Assembly (NCBI RefSeq): GCF_003313505.1
Contig: NZ_QMHO01000001.1
Span: forward strand, 124,001-188,000
Reading direction: 5' to 3'
DNA: 64,000 bases
DNA from: Pedobacter nanyangensis
GTDB lineage: Bacteria > Bacteroidota > Bacteroidia > Sphingobacteriales > Sphingobacteriaceae
Each line of letters starts with the position of its first letter. Positions within the stretch are counted from its first letter, which is position 1. The notes under the pieces are model-generated. The model was not told the DNA's origin. It did not search any database and saw nothing but the letters and a program-made list of their open reading frames with translations. Below, piece by piece: positions 50,515 to 61,515 of the stretch. Both the position numbers and the translations under genes were made by a program.

Positions 50515-50691
50515 TTAGTTTTTTGATGCTTCCAACGAAACTTTTCTAAACTCTTTTAAAAGTTTCTCCAATTCAAGAGAAGCCTTACGGGCTCTTGTTC
50601 CTGCGGCTTTGTTCCCTTTTTCTGCCTGTAATTCCGCATCAGCTTTGAATGCTTCAATGCTTGCGTTGATTTTTTCGATTAGTTCATTCAT
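50515..50691 (-). CDS. histone H1-like DNA-binding protein (58 residues)
   Basis: A 58-codon ORF on the minus strand begins MNELIEKINASIEAFKADAE and continues with a Lys/Ala/Arg-rich helix-forming sequence (GNKAAGTRARKASLELEKLL), as in the Hc1/H1-like proteins (PF07432) of Bacteroidota. These are small nucleoid-associated proteins. It has a good -7 element upstream (TACTTTTG, 50728-50721). It faces the core operon, so it is regulated separately. It is too short to be found by the usual ORF length cut-off but has typical length and composition for its family. Confidence 0.88.
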   Translation of the reverse strand: MNELIEKINASIEAFKADAELQAEKGNKAAGTRARKASLELEKLLKEFRKVSLEASKN

Positions 50692-50720
50692 TATGATAAT
50701 GGATTAAAATTTATAACAAA

Positions 50721-50728
50721 CAAAAGTA
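50721..50728 (-). promoter_or_regulatory. -7 element of the H1-like gene
   Basis: The minus strand reads TACTTTTG, a full match to TAnnTTTG, 30 bp upstream of the start codon at 50691. Confidence 0.6.
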
Positions 50729-50864
50729 CATTTTTAAGCCCTTACATCAACTACGTTTTACGACAAATCCTGCCTCTCAAAGCCAAACCCTGCCACATCT
50801 TCAAAGGCTCTTGATCTCTACTCTAATTTTAGGCTTTACGCAAAATTTCTAAACAAAAATTATT

Positions 50865-51302
50865 ATGAGTACACAGCAAAAAGACTTGTCGTATTTCCGT
50901 TTACGACTGCAAGAGCATCTTAATTCGAGCTTTCCCGAAAAAGCCAACGATCAAAAATTTATCGACCAGCGTTCCTCGTGGGCAGCGAATGCTTATGAGG
51001 GAGCGTTCCGCTCCGGCAACGCTATCGACCAATGCAATGAGATAGCCAATTACATTCTGTTTGAAAACCTGCATTTCTCCAAATTCGATACCATTTTTCA
51101 AGTGGTCTGCAATGAGTTTGATACCCTTATGGCAGACGAGGAACTGCGACCGTTCGCCTTCAAAATGTTTCCCGTCTGTGAGCCTGTTTTTGCCAAATAT
51201 AAACTGACAGATGATTTCGCTTACGGTTATGAGTTTGATGTCCTCTATACCGAACTGACGGGAACTATCGCAATATGGATAGAGGAAAATGGGCTTCAGT
51301 AA
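50865..51302 (+). CDS. DUF1896 protein
   Basis: The 145-residue protein matches DUF1896 proteins of Bacteroidota conjugative elements: [39 protein letters not shown] and a helical C-terminus with [21 protein letters not shown] text. The family is almost always encoded directly before the giant methylase-helicase, whose start it overlaps by 14 bp, so it is probably a partner of that enzyme. No catalytic motif is visible. Confidence 0.85.
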   Translation: MSTQQKDLSYFRLRLQEHLNSSFPEKANDQKFIDQRSSWAANAYEGAFRSGNAIDQCNEIANYILFENLHFSKFDTIFQVVCNEFDTLMADEELRPFAFKMFPVCEPVFAKYKLTDDFAYGYEFDVLYTELTGTIAIWIEENGLQ

Positions 51303-54300
51303 AAGGCAACACCTCCAGCACAACATCGAAGCCCTGCGGATTGCTTTTACATTAGAAAAGGAAAGACGACAAGCCACCGCAGAGGAAAGACTGCTAATGA
51401 AGCGTTACAGCGGATTTGGCGGTCTTAAATTCGTGTTGAATCCCATAGCGAATGAAATAGACATCAATCATTGGCGAAAAACCGAACATGATCTTTTTCC
51501 GATAACACAGGAACTCCATAAACTGCTCAAAGAAAATTCCGAAGACGATAAGCAATACCGTCGGTATGTAGATAGTATGAAAAGCTCGGTACTGACTGCT
51601 TTTTATACACCACCACAGGTCATAGATACGATTGCTTCGACATTGAGGAATAGCGGTCTTAATATTGATACATTCCTCGAACCCTCCGCAGGTATCGGCT
51701 CCTTTATACAATCATTTGCAGAGAACCGGGAGGCTAAAGTTACTGCTTATGAAAAGGATTTGCTCACAGGCAAAATATTAAAGCACCTTTATCCTGAAAG
51801 CACTATCCGCATTAGCGGATTTGAAGAGATACCTGAAAAAGAGCAAGGCTCGTATGCTGTAATTGCAAGCAATATCCCTTTTGGGGATACTTCGGTATTT
51901 GATCTGTCGTTTTCCCGAAGCAAAGACCCCGCAAAAGTACAGGCTGCCCGCAGCATCCACAATTATTTCTTCTTAAAAGGAAATGACATGCTTCGTGAGG
52001 GCGGTTTACAGGTGTTTATTACTTCTCAGGGTATTCTGAACAGTCCAAAGAATGAGCCAATACGCAGGGCGTTAATGGAAAACAACAATCTGGTTTCGGC
52101 TATTCGATTGCCGAATAACCTGTTTACGGATTATGCAGGTACAGAGGTTGGAAGTGATTTAATCATATTACAAAAAGATATACAAAAACAAAAAAATTCC
52201 TGGAGAGAAAATAAGTTCTGCGGCACATACATAACAGCGGAAAACTTCTCAACTAACGTATTATTGGGAGATCTCGACAGGGTGGTTCATACCGACAAAA
52301 AAATAGACACCGATCCTTACGGACAACCTGCTCTCATCTATACTCACAAAGGGGGTATTGAGGGCATAGCAAAAGACCTCAATCAAATGCTTTCCGATGA
52401 TTTTGGAAAATATTTGGATTTAGGTTTATACAAAGGCAAACGGAACGATGACCCCATCACACCAATACCAATTACCCCGACAGTCGCACCTCCGGTTGCC
52501 GAACCTTTAACAGTTCAGACGGAACCACCTAAACAACGAAATATTCCACCTGCAACCGTTCAGGAAAGTCCACAGGAATTAAAGCAACTGAGCATTTTCG
52601 ATTTGTTTGAGAATGCAGGGGAACCCGTAGCGGTTCTTGCTCCACCAAAGAAAACTACCCAGAGTAAAAGAAAGACAGTAAAAAGCAGGCGTGCTCCTAT
52701 GGGTCGGCAAACCGACCTGTTCAGCGGTACAATGCAACAATCTTACACGCCTCCTGCTTCAAACGGTACAGTAAAGAGAAACACTCGACCGAACAACACC
52801 GGACAGGAAATAATCGGCGACTTGTTTTCACAAGTTGGCGGGAATGGCCACGCTGATAAGCCAGCCGATCCCGACATAGCAATCAACACCATCCCCGAAC
52901 CTGCTCCGTACAGTGGCGAACTGCAAGCATTCCACCGAAACGACTGCCTTGTCGTGGATAATGGCTGGGTGGGTCATCTGCAAGAAGTAGAGGCAAAAGA
53001 CGGTACGGCTGTTTTCCACCCCTTGCAATTGCCGCCTTTACAGAAAGCAAGAGCCGAAGCGTATATCGGGGTGCGTGATGTTTATCAACTGCTATACACC
53101 AAAGAAGCAGAACAACAGATCGAGCATAAAAAAGAAAGGGAAACTCTTAACCGTCTTTACGATGCCTTTGTGAAGCGGTACGGGAACCTTAACAATGCCG
53201 ATAACATCAAGTTGATAAAAACAGATAGTGCCGGAAAGGAAATACCTTATTTGGAGCGTGTAAAAGGCGGTATTATTCATAAATCGGATATTTTCAGTCG
53301 TCCTGTAAGTTTCTCAACTGTAACCATAACAACCGACAATCCCGAAGAAGCGTTATCCGCTTCGCTGAACAAATACGGGAGCGTGGATCTGGGCTATATG
53401 TCCGAAATCAGCAATATGCCTGCTGATGCTTTGAGGGAAGCCCTGCACGGTCGTATTTATTACAATCCGCTCGAAAAGGAATATGAAATTGCTGAACGTT
53501 GGGTTGCGGGCAACGTTGTGGAGAAAGCACAAGAGGTCAGAGCCCACCTCGAAAACAATCCCGATGATGCCCAAGCCAAAGAAAGCCTTACCGTATTAGA
53601 GGAAGCAAGACCAAGACGTATCGAATTTGAGGAACTCGATTTTAATCTCGGCGAACGCTGGATACCCGCAGGCATTTATGCCCGGTTTGCATCGCACCTT
53701 TTCGATACAGAAGTCCGTATCCATTACTCCGATAGTGCCGACGATTTCTCCGTAACCTGTAAGCAAAAGAACGTACACATTTGGGATAAATATGCGGTCA
53801 AAGCCAAAAGCCGGACGTATGACGGAATTGCCCTGCTCAAACACGCCCTCATCAATACCACGCCCGATATTTCTAAAACAGTACAGGTAGATGGCAAAGA
53901 TGTTAAGGTAAGGGATATGGAAGCCATACAAATGGCGAATACCAGGATTGACGAAATCCGAACTGCCTTTACCGATTGGCTTCACGCCCAAAACGATGTG
54001 TTCAAAAAAAGGCTGACCGACCAATACAACGACACCTTTAACTGTTTTGTCCGCCCGAACTACGACGGCTCACATCAGGAGTTTCCGGGATTAGACCGAA
54101 AGGGATTGGAGATTGACGACCTGTATTCGAGCCAAAAGGATGCGGTCTGGATGATAAAGCTCAACAACGGTGCTATCTGCGACCACGAAGTAGGTGCAGG
54201 AAAGACGTTGATAATGTGTACGGGAGCACAGGAAATGAAGCGTTTGGGCTTGGCACACAAACCGATGATTATCGGACTGAAAGCCAATGTACCCGAAATT

Positions 54301-56733
54301 GCCGAAGCCTACCGCACCGCTTATCCCCACGCCAAAATCCTCTATCCGGGCATTGATGACTTTACGCCCGAAAAACGTCTGCGGATTTTCGGTGATATTA
54401 AAAACAACGAGTGGGATTGTGTGATACTCACACACGACCAATTCGGGATGATACCGCAATCACCCGAAATACAAAAGGAAATCCTGCAAATCGAATTAGA
54501 CAGCGTAGAAGAAAATCTTGATGTTTTGCGTAGTCAAGGAGATGAAGTAACCAGAGGTATGCTTGCCGGAGCGGAAAAACAAAAGGAAAACCTCGAAGTA
54601 AAGCTCAAAACGCTGCAACACGATATTGAAAACCGCAAAGATGACATTGTAGATTTCAAAATGATGGGTATAGACCATTTGTTTGTAGACGAAAGCCACC
54701 AATTCAAAAACCTGATGTTCAACACAAGGCATTCGAGGGTTGCGGGATTGGGCAATCAACAGGGAAGCCAAAAGGCACTGAACCTGCTGTTTGCTATCCG
54801 TACCATACAGGAGCGTATTGATGCGGATATGGGGGCAACTTTCCTGTCGGGAACTACCATAAGCAATTCGCTTACCGAACTGTACCTGCTCTTTAAATAC
54901 CTGCGACCAAGAGCATTGGCAAAACAGGGTATTAACTCCTTTGATGCGTGGGCAGCGATTTATGCAAAGAAAACGACCGATTATGAATTTTCGGTAGCTA
55001 ATAATATCGTGGCAAAAGAGCGTTTCCGATACTTTATCAAAGTACCGGAACTGGCTCAATTCTATTCCGAAATCACGGATTACCGTACTGCGGAAATGAT
55101 TGGTATTGACCGCCCAGAAAAGAACGAGGTGTTTTATAACATACCGCCTACGCCAGACCAGGAGCAATTTATCGAAAAGCTGATGGAGTTTGCCAAAACA
55201 GGCAAAGGCGAATTATTGGGCAGAGAACCTTTATCTAAAAAAGAGGAAAAAGCAAAAATGCTCATCGCTACGGATTACGCCCGTAAGATGTCTTTGGATA
55301 TGCGGATGGTAAGCCCTCATTACCAAGACCACCCCGACAACAAGGCTACGCATTGTGCGAATAATATCGCTAAGTATTACCACAAATTCAATGCACAGAA
55401 AGGAACGCAATTCGTGTTTTCGGATTTGGGAACATACAAACCGAACCAATGGAATATCTACTCCGAAATCAAACGCAAGTTGGCGGAAGACCACGGCATA
55501 CCTGCACACGAAATCCGCTTTATACAGGAAGCGAAAAATGACAAGCAACGCAAAGAACTTATACAAGGAATGAACAGCGGTAAAATCCGTGTGTTGTTCG
55601 GTTCTACGAGTATGCTCGGTACAGGTGTCAATGCACAGAAAAGAGCCGTTGCCGTACATCATCTGGATACGCCTTGGCGACCGTCCGACCTTGCCCAAAG
55701 GGATGGTCGGGCTATCCGAAAAGGCAATGAAATAGCCAAACATTTTAACAACAATAAAGTGGATGTCATTATTTATGCAGTAGAAAAATCGTTGGACAGT
55801 TACAAGTTCAACCTGCTGTACAACAAACAGCTATTTATCGACCAGTTAAAATCCAATAATCTCGGCAAACGGACGATTGACGAGGGCAGTATGGACGAAA
55901 AATCGGGCATGAACTTCTCAGAATACGTGGCTATTCTTATGGGCAATACCGACCTGTTGGACAAAGCTAAAATAGAAAAACAGATTGCCGGACTGGAAAG
56001 CGAAAGGCAATCGTTCAACCGTTCAAAATCGAGTGCCAAATATAAATTGGAAGACTATACGGCAGAACTCGACAGAACCCAATCCCGATTTGACCGTATG
56101 AGCCTTGACTGGAATAACCTGCAAGGGCGTATTCAAAAACTGTCGGATGGTACTGTTGCTAACCTTATTAAGCTGGACGGCTTGTCGCCAAATGCGGATA
56201 CAAAACAAATCGGTACAAAGCTCAATCAGCTTGCGGACAAATCCCGTACAGGGGGGGATTATGAGGAAATCGGAAGCCTCTACGGTTTTCAGCTTTTGGT
56301 AAAAACGGAAATGTCGCAAAAGGACGGTGCGGATATTCGGGTAAACCGATTTTTGATACAGGGCGAGGGAAATATCAAATATACCTACAACAACGGTATC
56401 CTTGCCAAAGATGAGAAGCTGGCATCTATGAATTTCCTTAATGCACTGGAAAAACTACCTTCCTACATTGAACAGGAACAAAAGAGAATAGCCGAAATTA
56501 AAAAGGATTTACCTGTTCTTCATGAAGTGTTGAACGGTACGTGGAGTAAAGAGAACCGATTGAACGAACTTAAAACCGAGCTGGCTTCTGTTGAGCGGAA
56601 AATACAGTTATCTATCAAGCCCAAAACACACGACGAACCCGAAGAACAAACTGAAAAACAGCAAGAAACACCAAAGGTTTCGGAAAGTATTGTGCGAACA
56701 AAAGGCATTCATTTACCAAGAGGGGTATTATAA
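51289..56733 (+). CDS. 1,814-residue DNA methylase-SNF2-type helicase fusion
   Basis: The N-terminal third is an N6-adenine methylase-like domain: SAM site near [15 protein letters not shown] and motif IV as ASNIPFGD (about residues 194-199; NIPF rather than NPPF or NPPY). A disordered Pro/Lys-rich linker follows (about 390-530). The helicase part has Walker A-type EVGAGKT (about 966-973), a DESH box (1134-1137) and motif [13 protein letters not shown] (from 1470). The C-terminus is coiled coil and basic. Proteins of this type are hallmark ICE genes and may protect element DNA from restriction or remodel it. The overlap with the DUF1896 gene implies coupling. Confidence 0.92.
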   Translation: MGFSKRQHLQHNIEALRIAFTLEKERRQATAEERLLMKRYSGFGGLKFVLNPIANEIDINHWRKTEHDLFPITQELHKLLKENSEDDKQYRRYVDSMKSSVLTAFYTPPQVIDTIASTLRNSGLNIDTFLEPSAGIGSFIQSFAENREAKVTAYEKDLLTGKILKHLYPESTIRISGFEEIPEKEQGSYAVIASNIPFGDTSVFDLSFSRSKDPAKVQAARSIHNYFFLKGNDMLREGGLQVFITSQGILNSPKNEPIRRALMENNNLVSAIRLPNNLFTDYAGTEVGSDLIILQKDIQKQKNSWRENKFCGTYITAENFSTNVLLGDLDRVVHTDKKIDTDPYGQPALIYTHKGGIEGIAKDLNQMLSDDFGKYLDLGLYKGKRNDDPITPIPITPTVAPPVAEPLTVQTEPPKQRNIPPATVQESPQELKQLSIFDLFENAGEPVAVLAPPKKTTQSKRKTVKSRRAPMGRQTDLFSGTMQQSYTPPASNGTVKRNTRPNNTGQEIIGDLFSQVGGNGHADKPADPDIAINTIPEPAPYSGELQAFHRNDCLVVDNGWVGHLQEVEAKDGTAVFHPLQLPPLQKARAEAYIGVRDVYQLLYTKEAEQQIEHKKERETLNRLYDAFVKRYGNLNNADNIKLIKTDSAGKEIPYLERVKGGIIHKSDIFSRPVSFSTVTITTDNPEEALSASLNKYGSVDLGYMSEISNMPADALREALHGRIYYNPLEKEYEIAERWVAGNVVEKAQEVRAHLENNPDDAQAKESLTVLEEARPRRIEFEELDFNLGERWIPAGIYARFASHLFDTEVRIHYSDSADDFSVTCKQKNVHIWDKYAVKAKSRTYDGIALLKHALINTTPDISKTVQVDGKDVKVRDMEAIQMANTRIDEIRTAFTDWLHAQNDVFKKRLTDQYNDTFNCFVRPNYDGSHQEFPGLDRKGLEIDDLYSSQKDAVWMIKLNNGAICDHEVGAGKTLIMCTGAQEMKRLGLAHKPMIIGLKANVPEIAEAYRTAYPHAKILYPGIDDFTPEKRLRIFGDIKNNEWDCVILTHDQFGMIPQSPEIQKEILQIELDSVEENLDVLRSQGDEVTRGMLAGAEKQKENLEVKLKTLQHDIENRKDDIVDFKMMGIDHLFVDESHQFKNLMFNTRHSRVAGLGNQQGSQKALNLLFAIRTIQERIDADMGATFLSGTTISNSLTELYLLFKYLRPRALAKQGINSFDAWAAIYAKKTTDYEFSVANNIVAKERFRYFIKVPELAQFYSEITDYRTAEMIGIDRPEKNEVFYNIPPTPDQEQFIEKLMEFAKTGKGELLGREPLSKKEEKAKMLIATDYARKMSLDMRMVSPHYQDHPDNKATHCANNIAKYYHKFNAQKGTQFVFSDLGTYKPNQWNIYSEIKRKLAEDHGIPAHEIRFIQEAKNDKQRKELIQGMNSGKIRVLFGSTSMLGTGVNAQKRAVAVHHLDTPWRPSDLAQRDGRAIRKGNEIAKHFNNNKVDVIIYAVEKSLDSYKFNLLYNKQLFIDQLKSNNLGKRTIDEGSMDEKSGMNFSEYVAILMGNTDLLDKAKIEKQIAGLESERQSFNRSKSSAKYKLEDYTAELDRTQSRFDRMSLDWNNLQGRIQKLSDGTVANLIKLDGLSPNADTKQIGTKLNQLADKSRTGGDYEEIGSLYGFQLLVKTEMSQKDGADIRVNRFLIQGEGNIKYTYNNGILAKDEKLASMNFLNALEKLPSYIEQEQKRIAEIKKDLPVLHEVLNGTWSKENRLNELKTELASVERKIQLSIKPKTHDEPEEQTEKQQETPKVSESIVRTKGIHLPRGVL

Positions 56734-56762
56734 AAGGGGCTTTTTATAAGCTCCCTTTTTCT
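56732..56762 (+). terminator. terminator after the methylase-helicase gene
   Basis: AAAAGGGGCTT and AAGCTCCCTTTTT form a stem with one bulge, followed by a T run. It closes the plus-strand core operon and faces the minus-strand accessory genes. Confidence 0.75.
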
Positions 56763-56771
56763 TGGCAGACG

Positions 56772-57182
56772 TTATTTTACATAGTTCAGATACCAATGTA
56801 CCCCAAACTTATCTATGACACACACCAGGTTGGTGTCAATCGTTGTTTGGAAAAAATCAAATGTTACATTTCCGTCAATTTTCAATTTCTCAAAAACTGA
56901 TTTTTGTTCATCAGGATTATCAAAATTTACTGTCATTCCAATACCGTTTCCAAAACTGATTTCTTCCTTTTCAAAACCGTCAGAAATATAGAAATGAACG
57001 TTTTCCGCTTTAAATTCAGCGTGGGCAATTTTGTTCTTATAGGCTTCCGATACCTGATAAGGTGTTTCTGAATACCGTTGTACAAAAATTGTCTGTCCTC
57101 CAAAACAATCTTCATAGAATTTCAAGGCTTCTTCTGTTCTGCCTTTAATCGTAAAATAAGCAACTAATGTTTTCATATTCAA
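56772..57182 (-). CDS. VOC/PhnB-like protein
   Basis: The 136-residue protein has the vicinal-oxygen-chelate pattern of PhnB / 3-demethylubiquinone-like proteins: AYFTIKGRTEEALKFYEDCF, IAHAEFKAENVHFYISDGF and FGVHWYLNYV. Start could also be the Met at residue 3. Relatives act as small-molecule binding or resistance-type proteins, but a substrate cannot be named. It is co-oriented with the AraC regulator 53 bp upstream, which probably controls it. This pair lies just past the terminator of the ICE core operon. Confidence 0.85.
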   Translation of the reverse strand: MNMKTLVAYFTIKGRTEEALKFYEDCFGGQTIFVQRYSETPYQVSEAYKNKIAHAEFKAENVHFYISDGFEKEEISFGNGIGMTVNFDNPDEQKSVFEKLKIDGNVTFDFFQTTIDTNLVCVIDKFGVHWYLNYVK

Positions 57183-57235
57183 TTATTTTTAGGCAAAGAT
57201 TGTTATTAACCCTGCCATAAAATTGAACGGAGTTG

Positions 57236-57964
57236 CTATTTTACGCTTTGAGAGGGCAATATGCCGAATGCCTTATAATATGTTCGTGTAAAATGTGCTT
57301 GGTCTGAAAAACCACCTAAATAAGAAGAGTGTGTAAGGCTCTGTTTTTGATAAACTGCTTTTAGGGATTTGACTAATTTCGTATATAAAACAAACTCTCT
57401 AAAAGATATTCCTGTTTGCTGTTTGAAAAGATGAGAAAACCGATACATTGATAAATGGCTGTGTTCAGAAATCTGTTTGAGCGTTATGTCTTCTGTTTTT
57501 CGGATTTTATCTATTGCTTTTCTAATTCTTTTGTCTATCGCAATACCAGAAGTATAGCCAATTTCGGAAATAATTTTGTCAATTATTTTTTTGGTCAAGC
57601 TCTCGTCATTCTGCTCATCTGAAAGCCATTTTTCTAAACGTTTGGTTATATTTTTTACCTGAATAAGCGATAATTGTTTGAAGGGCTCTTTTCTGTCGGT
57701 TAGTTTTAAGCCTTGTTCAGAGAAAGGCTCGATATGGATAAAAGCAATGTAGCTGTTATCAGGATTGACAAGTTTTCGGATAGTGTTAGCCTGCATAATT
57801 ACTCCCTTGCAGGAAACCTTTTGCCGCTCACACCAATAATCAATTTCATCTGAAAACGATACAGCAACGGTAATAGCGTGATGCAGATGTTCGCTGGTCT
57901 GGATGTCTTTACCGATATAAATCCCGCCAATGTCCGAAAACCCTATTTTTATGTGTTTTTTCAC
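57236..57964 (-). CDS. AraC-family transcriptional regulator
   Basis: The 242-residue protein ends in a typical AraC double HTH (about 140-240): IDKRIRKAIDKIRKTEDITL, HLSMYRFSHLFKQQTGISFR and GGFSDQAHFTRTYYKAFGI followed by PSQ. The N-terminal part (1-130) resembles a cupin-like sensor but no ligand is evident. It likely activates the VOC gene downstream. Its base composition is similar to that of the element. Confidence 0.92.
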   Translation of the reverse strand: MKKHIKIGFSDIGGIYIGKDIQTSEHLHHAITVAVSFSDEIDYWCERQKVSCKGVIMQANTIRKLVNPDNSYIAFIHIEPFSEQGLKLTDRKEPFKQLSLIQVKNITKRLEKWLSDEQNDESLTKKIIDKIISEIGYTSGIAIDKRIRKAIDKIRKTEDITLKQISEHSHLSMYRFSHLFKQQTGISFREFVLYTKLVKSLKAVYQKQSLTHSSYLGGFSDQAHFTRTYYKAFGILPSQSVK

Positions 57965-58122
57965 GATTTTTTATTGTCTTACAGACTTAGATATTGTCCT
58001 GGTTATTTACTCATTATCTTAGATGGTTTCCTTTCCGTTTCATCCTGCAAAGTTATCAAATTCAAATAAGCAAATGTTTATATCTTATGGATAAACTACA
58101 TTGCGGGTATTATCAAACAAAA

Positions 58123-58947
58123 CTACTTATCATCGTACTCATCCATTTTTCTAATCAGTGCATCACGTAAGTTGTCAAGGAATTTCGTTCGGTTTATTTT
58201 TCGGGCTTTCAGTTCCAAAAATGTATGATAAAAATCTCCTAAGTCAATATTAAATGTGCTTTCAAATGTTTTGGCAATAACCTTGATGTCGGCATTTCCA
58301 TTGTCAAATATGCCGTGTGCATATAGAGCATATATCAACTCCGTTAATGCTGTTTTGCTACCTGTCCAGTTCAGTACAGGCTTTTCAGAAGTCTTATTTT
58401 GATGCGTGTTATGAAGCTGATCTTCAAGATAAACCCGTATCAGGTCATTAGCTATAATCTTCGCCGCTTTGTAATCATGAGACGTGGAAAATCTGTGGTC
58501 GGTTTCAAAATAAACAGTATCCAGACTCAATTTTATATCATATTTACCTCTGATAAAGAGCTTGTCATCAATGAAAGAATTATTAGTCCGGTAGTATTTA
58601 TAAAATTCGAGATTGTTGTCAAAATACTTTTTGAGTTTTCTCAATTCTTCATTTAGATATTTTTTTATAGCCTTACTATTGTTTGGCTTTTTGGTTTCAA
58701 TTTTATAAATGGCATTGTAGTAAACGAGCTTTGCCACAATTGCAGGCTTCTGATACTTGAAAAAACGGATTTCTTCATCTGTATTCTTAAAACCTCTTTT
58801 TAGAACATATTCTTTTACTTCAGACAGACAGTTTACAATGAGGTGAATAATGGTTTCTATACGTTGTATGGAATAATCGGTTTCCAACTCACATTCATGA
58901 ATTGTGGTTTCCAGACTATGGAGTTTTTCATTCAAAAATTTATTCAT
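58123..58947 (-). CDS. rteC: second RteC-family protein
   Basis: The 274-residue protein is a divergent paralogue of the RteC at 44204: it shares FFKYQKPAIVAKLVYYNAIY, LEFYKYYRTNN, YKAAKIIANDLIRVYLE and WTGSKTALTELIYALYAHG. Both have the C-terminal helical domain intact. Having two RteC genes of opposite orientation in one element is unusual and suggests either a second, nested regulatory unit or a remnant of another element. It is flanked by the AraC gene and the outer-membrane protein gene. Confidence 0.88.
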   Translation of the reverse strand: MNKFLNEKLHSLETTIHECELETDYSIQRIETIIHLIVNCLSEVKEYVLKRGFKNTDEEIRFFKYQKPAIVAKLVYYNAIYKIETKKPNNSKAIKKYLNEELRKLKKYFDNNLEFYKYYRTNNSFIDDKLFIRGKYDIKLSLDTVYFETDHRFSTSHDYKAAKIIANDLIRVYLEDQLHNTHQNKTSEKPVLNWTGSKTALTELIYALYAHGIFDNGNADIKVIAKTFESTFNIDLGDFYHTFLELKARKINRTKFLDNLRDALIRKMDEYDDK

Positions 58948-59010
58948 TCAGCTTTATTTTAGTGTTTTTGGTTTAAAAGGAAAAGTCTATACAGGCGTAG
59001 CCACAGAAGA

Positions 59011-60310
59011 TTAAAAATATTCCCCCAATGTTATGTAAAAGCCGTGGTAGCCACGGCTGAAACCATAATCCAACGATATATTTGTGCCGGATAATTTATC
59101 GACCTTAATCCTTAGCCCACCACCGACGCCTAAACTCCATTTAGAGAACAGCGGATTTTTATAGTCCTCTGTGCTATTGAGGTTTGAAAACAGTGTAAAT
59201 CCGAGCAGTCCATCACGTGTGATGTCCTTTCTATATTCCGCTTCCAGATAAAACAGGGATTTCGCACGAAACCTGCTCTGCTGAAAACCACGACCCGAAG
59301 TATTGAAATCATCCCATCCAATGGATGGCAGATCAAAATAAGGAGCATTGGAATTAAATGTTGTCCAGTAATAGCTCCATAATGCGATCAGGTTCTGCCG
59401 TTCAGGAGACTTGGTCAATCTGTAATATTTTTTGGCATCCACATACAAAGAATGCCAATAACGATCACTACCCATAAATTCGGGATTCATCCTGTACGTA
59501 ATATTTAAGTAGCTTCCCTTTGATGCATTTATCGAACTACCCCTCGTATCATATAGTAAATCGAAGCTGATACCGGAGGAGGTGCTGGTTGTTCCGTTCG
59601 TGGTTCCATAATTGTATCCGGAAAATTGTGTAAGTGTTGGGTCTTGGGAGTTTGTTTTAATCTTTGAATTGACATCAAGATGATATCCAACCCCTAACAA
59701 CAGTCCGGGAGAAACCTGTCTGAATATTTGCTGGTAAACACGCAGATATGATCTATCGACTAATAACTTGTCATCATCAGTTTTTAGCTTTCCTAATCCG
59801 TAGGTGTATTCCGGGTATTTCAAAATCCGCATATCGCCTCGTAAAGCCCATTTGTTACGATCCAGCCAGATGTAGGAACGTACAGGGAGTCCATACCTGC
59901 CCTCAAAATCGAAATAGGGAACAAACCAGACTTCGGATAAATTCGTGTTTTTTCGGCTTCCGAGATAAAAACTTCCTGTTACCGTGGTGACCAAAGCCCT
60001 GCCACCTCCGGGAACATCTGTAGTCAATGGCAGTACGGAAAAGCTGAATGGCTTATCCGTGGTGTCACGAGGTTCCGGAGGTATGTATATTAAACATCTT
60101 TTCGATGACATCAAACAGATCCTTCTGCTTAATGGTATCCTGTTTGGCTTCAATGCCAGTAGAATCTGTGGGAGTCTGAGCATGAAGTGCCAGAGGGAGG
60201 AAACTGAGGCACAGTACTGTCCACTGCATCCCTGCTCTTATCCGCATGGGCCATTGGGGACACTCATTACTGAATGTTAAGCATTCTTTTTTATTTTTCA
60301 CTACTTTCAT
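59011..60310 (-). pseudogene. frameshifted outer-membrane beta-barrel protein (BamA/TamA-like)
   Basis: The signal peptide and first 60 residues (MQWTVLCLSFLPLALHAQ, then DLFDVIEKMFN) lie in one frame, read from 60310 and ending at a TGA at 60065. The barrel (YIPPEPRDTTDKPF, then FSVLPL to the C-terminal DYGFSRGYHGFYITLGEYF) lies in another frame from about 60087 down to 59011. A one-base shift near 60086-60092, in AATATACATA, joins them. The mature part matches surface-antigen D15-like barrels that appear with small lipid-handling genes. Either it is a real pseudogene or an error or slippage site; a ribosomal frameshift is less likely. Confidence 0.7.
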
Positions 60311-60322
60311 GATTTTATGAAA

Positions 60323-61480
60323 TTATCTATTGATGGTATAACCCACTGTCCATTCGACAAAATCAGCCTTGCCCATATGTGCTTTGATGGATACCCCGGC
60401 ATTGATATTTTTATACACGTAATACCGAGCTCCAGCCCTTAGGAAAAAGGGATTTACCTCACCGTTGAACTCCTGCCTGTGCAGGTAATAGCCGATATTT
60501 CCGTTTAGCACAAGGCGTTCATCCAGGATATGTACGATATACAGGGTCGGCCCTCCCGAAAACTGGGAGCCAAAGGCTCCTGCCTTTCTGCCCGCCACTT
60601 TGCTATCGTTCCCAGAACCAGAATAATAAAAGTCCACTCCGGCTCCCAGACGCCATTTGTGGGATACGTGCCTGCTGGCATAGATCCCGATAGTCGCTTT
60701 GAGGTAGCTGTCGTCCGAGTCGGGACTGAGCTGTTTGACACCCGTCCCGAGATTGATGTGGTACAGCCATTTTTTTGGAAATGGTGCGATAGGGGCATCG
60801 TGCCTTATCATAGCTTCCGGATGTGGCTGATAGCTGACCGAAAGTGACAGTGGCACCAGATTGATACCTCGGTTAGGCAGTGCCATGGCTCCGTTTGAAA
60901 AATGGTGGAACGACACGCCGATCCCTGCCTTCCATTTTGCATGGAGGCGGTACTGTGCACGAAGGCCAAAATCGATAAAAACGTTGTTCCGGGAGCCAAT
61001 TGCCAGGTTCAATGGATTGTCAACCTTGTCATAGGGTTTGAAGTTACCTGTCAGACCCAGTGCGATCCGGTAGTCAAACGACCATCTGCGGTCACTTTCC
61101 GGGGAAAAGGGAACCTGCACGAAGCCGTACACGGCGAACGGATTTCCTATAATGTCGTTGTTAAAGGTACCCGAATAGATCCCCACGCCATAGATGGGGT
61201 TATTGTAGAGTGCATTATAGGCATACCGCTTACTGTTCTGTTTCCAGCCGATCCTCAGGTTGGCTCCCTGATAGTAGGCATCCTTATAGGTCATATCCCT
61301 CAGTTCCTTTTGTTTCAGGATTCCACCGTTTTCCAGATCGAACTCAATGACCAGCGGATTACGGGCAGGAGCCTGTCGGAGGGAATCTTCCTGAGCCATG
61401 CTGAACAGTGGAAAAAAGGCAATAAAAAAAGGCAATAGGGATTCATGCCGGCATGCCGGCCAGAAAAATAGTAATCTCAT
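60323..61480 (-). CDS. acyloxyacyl hydrolase / lipid A deacylase (PagL-like)
   Basis: This 385-residue protein has an N-terminal signal (about 1-30, ending SMAQ) and a PagL-type beta-barrel. The catalytic region is HHFSNG (residues 192-197), which holds the family His-x-Ser pair (His193, Ser195). PagL removes the 3-O acyl chain from lipid A in the outer membrane, changing surface charge and immune recognition. The protein is about twice as long as enterobacterial PagL, as is usual for Bacteroidota members. DNA here is visibly more GC-rich than the flanking genes, a sign of separate origin. Confidence 0.8.
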   Translation of the reverse strand: MRLLFFWPACRHESLLPFFIAFFPLFSMAQEDSLRQAPARNPLVIEFDLENGGILKQKELRDMTYKDAYYQGANLRIGWKQNSKRYAYNALYNNPIYGVGIYSGTFNNDIIGNPFAVYGFVQVPFSPESDRRWSFDYRIALGLTGNFKPYDKVDNPLNLAIGSRNNVFIDFGLRAQYRLHAKWKAGIGVSFHHFSNGAMALPNRGINLVPLSLSVSYQPHPEAMIRHDAPIAPFPKKWLYHINLGTGVKQLSPDSDDSYLKATIGIYASRHVSHKWRLGAGVDFYYSGSGNDSKVAGRKAGAFGSQFSGGPTLYIVHILDERLVLNGNIGYYLHRQEFNGEVNPFFLRAGARYYVYKNINAGVSIKAHMGKADFVEWTVGYTINR

Positions 61481-61515
61481 TTGTATTCTTTTTTAAAACG
61501 ATAGGACGGGCTGGA

